This document shows, in pieces, positions 61,001-64,000 of a DNA stretch of 64,000 nucleotides. The notes beneath the pieces are model-generated. The model did no database searches. It saw only the letters and a program-made list of their open reading frames with translations, and was not told the origin of the DNA. A program made the position numbers and the translations under genes. Source of the stretch: Paenibacillus sp. FSL H7-0357 (lineage in GTDB: Bacteria; Bacillota; Bacilli; Paenibacillales; Paenibacillaceae); the NCBI RefSeq assembly GCF_000758525.1, contig NZ_CP009241.1:1116001-1180000 (forward strand). Reading direction: 5' to 3'. Every line of letters begins with the position of its first letter. The first letter of the stretch is position 1.

Positions 61001-62344
61001 GTGACCGCACTGAGATTGAGGCTGGCAGGGTTGAGACGCAATCGCGATTTCAATAACGTCATTTACAGCCTGCTTTCTTATTGTATTACTCCTGTCGTTC
61101 TGTTCATTTCAACACCGCTGCTGCTCAGGCATCTGGGTGATCAGCAGTACGGGCTGTGGATTCTTATCCAATCGGTGCTTAATGTGCTGGCGGTATCGAA
61201 TTTCGGCCTCGGCAATGCGCTGATCAAGCTGGGCTCCGAGAGTGACAGCGAAGAGAGATTTAATGCCCTCTTCCGGGTAACGCTTACGCTGTCGGTCGTT
61301 CTGGCGGTGTCGGCGAGTCTTTTTCTTCTTCTGTTCGGCACTTATATTTTTCCTTTGCTGGTGAAGGCGGAAGGGCTGGATACCGTGCTGTCCGTCTCCT
61401 ATTTTCTTAGCGGAATCATCGGCATTCGGATCATCAACGGCATTCTTTCCGGTGCCTACATGGCTAAGCAGCGTTACGATCTGAACAGCAAGGTGAATAT
61501 CGTATTCAACCTGGCAAGCTCGATTGGCTTCACCATACTGGCCGTCATGTATGGAGACTTGTATCTGCTGGTGCAGTGGATGTTCGTGTTTACGGTGCTG
61601 CTGGCGGTATGCAATGTCTTCGTTACACGCAAGGCGCTTCCCGGACTTCGATTTGCTCCCTATTTCGAGCGGGACAGCTTCAGAAGGCTGTTTCATTACG
61701 GGATTTATTCCTGGGGCCAAATGTTGATCAGCACGCTGAATGCCCAGATGGACAAATTGATTATCGGGGGATTTCTGGGTGCCAAAGTACTGGGGTACTA
61801 CACGGTTTGCATGCAGGTGGTAGTGAAAATCCATGAAATTCCCGCTGCGGCCGGAGGATATTTACTGCCTAAATTCAGTTCACTTTCCAAGAGTGATGAC
61901 CGCCGTGAAATCAGGAGGACCTATCATCAGTCACTGGTCATTGCCATTTCATTCGTAGGAGCTGCGGGTTTGGCAGCCTTTGTGCTGGCCAAGCCGATTC
62001 TGTCCCTATGGATCAGCCCGGAGTTTGCTGAAGCCCATTATGTGCTGTTCCAGGTGCTGGTATTGTCGGTATCTCTGGGTGCACTTGGTGTAGTCCCCTA
62101 TTATTGTCTGAATGGAACCGGGTACGTCAGGCTTAATACTGCCATTTCACTTCTCACCACACTGGTGACAATGGGTCTGTTTGTTCTATTGATCCCGAGA
62201 TATGGTGCCATTGGCATCGGCCTGGGCAAGTTTGTCGGCATACCGCTGGTTGTCTTCTCCCTGTATTACGTGGAGAAAGTGGTTCTGAATGGCAGCGGTC
62301 AAAGGAGGGAACCGGTTCGTGAAGGGACGATGGAAAGCATCTGA
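61001..62344 (+). CDS. polysaccharide flippase (Wzx/PST family, second)
   Basis: 447 residues, GTG start behind GCGGGTGAG, with about 12-14 membrane helices. Marks: STPLLLRHLGDQQYGLWILI near the N-terminus, GIYSWGQMLISTLNAQMDKLIIGGFLG in the middle and a helix-rich C-terminus. It is the block-2 counterpart of the flippase at 38096. Its end overlaps the next gene by 26 bp. Confidence 0.88.
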   Translation: MTALRLRLAGLRRNRDFNNVIYSLLSYCITPVVLFISTPLLLRHLGDQQYGLWILIQSVLNVLAVSNFGLGNALIKLGSESDSEERFNALFRVTLTLSVVLAVSASLFLLLFGTYIFPLLVKAEGLDTVLSVSYFLSGIIGIRIINGILSGAYMAKQRYDLNSKVNIVFNLASSIGFTILAVMYGDLYLLVQWMFVFTVLLAVCNVFVTRKALPGLRFAPYFERDSFRRLFHYGIYSWGQMLISTLNAQMDKLIIGGFLGAKVLGYYTVCMQVVVKIHEIPAAAGGYLLPKFSSLSKSDDRREIRRTYHQSLVIAISFVGAAGLAAFVLAKPILSLWISPEFAEAHYVLFQVLVLSVSLGALGVVPYYCLNGTGYVRLNTAISLLTTLVTMGLFVLLIPRYGAIGIGLGKFVGIPLVVFSLYYVEKVVLNGSGQRREPVREGTMESI

Positions 62345-63488
62345 AGAGAATCATCAGAAGAAGTACCTGTTCTTTGATTTGCTGAATACCGGACATCATT
62401 ATCAATATAATCTGGCTGTGATGAAGGGGGTATTGAAGGGGGCGCCCTCCAGTGAAGTCACATACTATTCCAGTAGACTGGAAGAGAGCAGGCAGGCGGA
62501 GCTTGAGGCAGCAGGGATCAATTATCAGCGGGCGGTGGAAAGGCGGTATCACCGTTATATGCCATCCATGCTGGTCCGTGCGCTGCTTCTGCTGCAGGTG
62601 CTGCGTTTTGCTTACAAGCATAAGTCCGTTCTGCATCTGTTATATCTGGATACGCTGATCATTCCGCTGGTGTTCCTGATTCCTGCGCTGAGGGGGATGA
62701 AAATAACAGCGACGCTTCACTGGTATCCGCCAAGAGAGAGCAAACGCAGGCTGCTGAGGAATCTGCTGCGGCGTCAACATCTCGACAAGCTTATTGTCCA
62801 CGGGGATTATCTGAGGAAGCAGGTGCTGGAACTGACCAGCGTGGAGCAGTCAAGAGTAAGCTCTATCGTGTATCCCAACCTGCATCCTGCTGTGGTGCAG
62901 GAAACCGTTCAAGCGCCCGGCACCCATGCCAGCCAAGGCGCTGCGGAGTCCGTGCCGACCTTACTCTGCTTCGGCGGCCTGCGGTATGACAAGGGAATTG
63001 ACCTGCTATTGGAAGCAGCCGGGAGACTAACCGGCCAGCCTTTCTCTATCCTCATTGCAGGCAGGGAGCAGGATTTCACACGCGGCGATTTGGAGCAGAT
63101 CATCCGCGACAAGGGGCTGGAGCACAAGGTAGAGCTATGTTTGGAATATATTCCGGATCATGAGGTGCCGTTATATTTCGAGCGGGCGGATATCATTGTA
63201 CTGCCTTACCGCAAAATGTTCTCCGGCCAAAGCGGACCGCTGACCGAAGCGGCGGCGAGAGGCAAGGTGATTATTGGACCGAGCCACGGGGAGATCGGGT
63301 ACTGTATTGAGCGTTATGGACTGGGGGTCAGCTTCCGGGCGGAGGATATCAGCGATCTTGGCGACAAAATCGTCTATGCCATACATAACATGGATGAACT
63401 CCGCCGGAAATCACAAAGCTCGGAGTATAAGGCGCTCCTGTCGCCGGGTATTTTCGAGCAGCGGTATTTCGAGGAGCTTGCCGGGTAG
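62319..63488 (+). CDS. glycosyltransferase family 4 (d)
   Basis: 389 residues from a GTG at 62319, preferred because AAAGGAGGG lies nine bases upstream, inside the end of the flippase gene. GT-B fold: KYLFFDLLNTGHHYQYNLAV, TATLHWYPPRESKRR, then LCFGGLRYDKGIDLLLEAAG, ILIAGREQDF and YIPDHEVPLYFERADIIVLPY..SGQSGPLTEAAARGKVIIG. The usual E-x7-E motif is relaxed (Gln/Glu), so the donor contact may differ. Confidence 0.85.
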   Translation: MKGRWKASEENHQKKYLFFDLLNTGHHYQYNLAVMKGVLKGAPSSEVTYYSSRLEESRQAELEAAGINYQRAVERRYHRYMPSMLVRALLLLQVLRFAYKHKSVLHLLYLDTLIIPLVFLIPALRGMKITATLHWYPPRESKRRLLRNLLRRQHLDKLIVHGDYLRKQVLELTSVEQSRVSSIVYPNLHPAVVQETVQAPGTHASQGAAESVPTLLCFGGLRYDKGIDLLLEAAGRLTGQPFSILIAGREQDFTRGDLEQIIRDKGLEHKVELCLEYIPDHEVPLYFERADIIVLPYRKMFSGQSGPLTEAAARGKVIIGPSHGEIGYCIERYGLGVSFRAEDISDLGDKIVYAIHNMDELRRKSQSSEYKALLSPGIFEQRYFEELAG

Positions 63489-63505
63489 GAGGGAGGATAA
63501 TGTAA

Positions 63506-64000
63506 ATGGCGTTCGTTTTAAAAATCGGATTCCTGCTGGTGACCGCCTTTTTGATCAAGCCCACGGCTTTGGGAGAGAACTACTCCATGCTGGGAATCGC
63601 AGCGGCCATGCTTGCCCTTTTGTTTCATCTCATTGATTGCCGGGTGCATCCCATGAAGAAAATATCCATTCAGGGCCCTCATCGGCTTGTGCTGTTCCTG
63701 GTACTGCTGCTGTTCAGCTACCTGCTGGGCCACGCCATGCTGATGAACTCCATCTTCCTGCTGAATGTGTTGAAAGCGGCAGTGCTGAACTGCACCGTAG
63801 TTCTCGTTGCGGCCTTCATCCTAAGCGAGGCAAGGGCCAACTATATTTTCTTTCGCAGCATGGTGATCATTTTTATTGGATTCATTGTGTCCTACTATGT
63901 GACCATCGCGCTGGCTGTATTTGTGACTCACCTGGAGCAGCTGGAGTTATTCCGGATTCAAATCGGGGACTATCCCTCCTCAGGGATGACCTATTTCCCC
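63506..64000 (+). CDS. membrane protein, probable polymerase/ligase, truncated by window
   Basis: 165 codons remain, open to the last base, starting at an ATG with a GGAGGGAGGA site, 17 bp after the glycosyltransferase. At least four hydrophobic helices (FVLKIGFLLVTAFL, AAMLALLFHLI, LVLFLVLLLFSYLLG, VIIFIGFIVSYYVTIAL) with Arg/His-rich short loops, the entry pattern of Wzy/O-antigen ligase proteins. The position behind a flippase and glycosyltransferase agrees. The family call needs the missing C-terminal part. Confidence 0.6.
   Translation, partial: MAFVLKIGFLLVTAFLIKPTALGENYSMLGIAAAMLALLFHLIDCRVHPMKKISIQGPHRLVLFLVLLLFSYLLGHAMLMNSIFLLNVLKAAVLNCTVVLVAAFILSEARANYIFFRSMVIIFIGFIVSYYVTIALAVFVTHLEQLELFRIQIGDYPSSGMTYFP

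Overview
The window looks like chromosome of a Gram-positive, spore-former-type bacterium of the Bacillales, most likely Paenibacillus. The reasons are strong AGGAGG-type ribosome binding sites, frequent GTG and TTG starts, sigmaA-type promoters, secreted copper-amine-oxidase-like 'stalk' proteins, roughly balanced base composition, a c-di-GMP-I riboswitch and Gram-positive-type capsule genes. The genus is an inference from gene content; no rRNA gene is present.

Layout. 1-13.6 kb is mixed housekeeping and stress genes: the 5' end of a WecA/TagO-like gene, a YjjG-type nucleotidase, two stalk-domain secreted proteins, a VOC dioxygenase, an AAC(3)-type acetyltransferase, rtcB followed by about 450 bp of strongly structured non-coding DNA and a slipin gene, ppaC, an Rrf2 regulator with a nitroreductase, a pirin, and leucine dehydrogenase. 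13.7-15.0 kb is an IS3-family element that has split a terminator. 15-18 kb carries a cyclophilin lipoprotein, an MFS exporter and two small acidic proteins. 18.3-23.7 kb holds two tandem paralogous membrane histidine kinases that converge on a two-gene unit: a polyprenyl-synthase-like enzyme and an NHLP-type peptide precursor ending in Trp. 23.7-30.1 kb has a Gfo/Idh oxidoreductase, a GH20 hexosaminidase, a small Cys-containing protein and a NarL-type two-component pair.

30.3-64 kb is a large exopolysaccharide region. Block 1 (30.5-45.4 kb) has a chain-length/kinase pair, GalU, a priming sugar transferase, two polymerase/ligase-like membrane proteins, a flippase, a WecG-type enzyme, five other glycosyltransferases and UDP-glucose dehydrogenase. 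ManC follows, then a c-di-GMP-I riboswitch in front of the first of two secreted GH26 mannanases, a large secreted clan-A-type hydrolase, a small XRE regulator and a secreted beta-helix protein. Block 2 (57.2-64 kb) repeats GalU and the priming transferase and adds GDP-fucose synthesis (gmd, fcl), a flippase, a glycosyltransferase and a truncated polymerase-like gene. The sugar-nucleotide genes predict a polymer with glucose, glucuronic acid, mannose and fucose. The adjacent mannanases, the first apparently under c-di-GMP control, could trim or release it.

The points I find most novel are (i) the prenyl-synthase/NHLP-precursor pair, which resembles ComQ-ComX in gene order and in the Trp-bearing peptide end but has an unrelated leader; (ii) the tRNA-arm-bearing structured RNA between rtcB and the slipin; (iii) two families of dispersed hairpin elements, one with base-pair covariation between its copies; and (iv) a 23-bp-period operator-like array before the exopolysaccharide operon.
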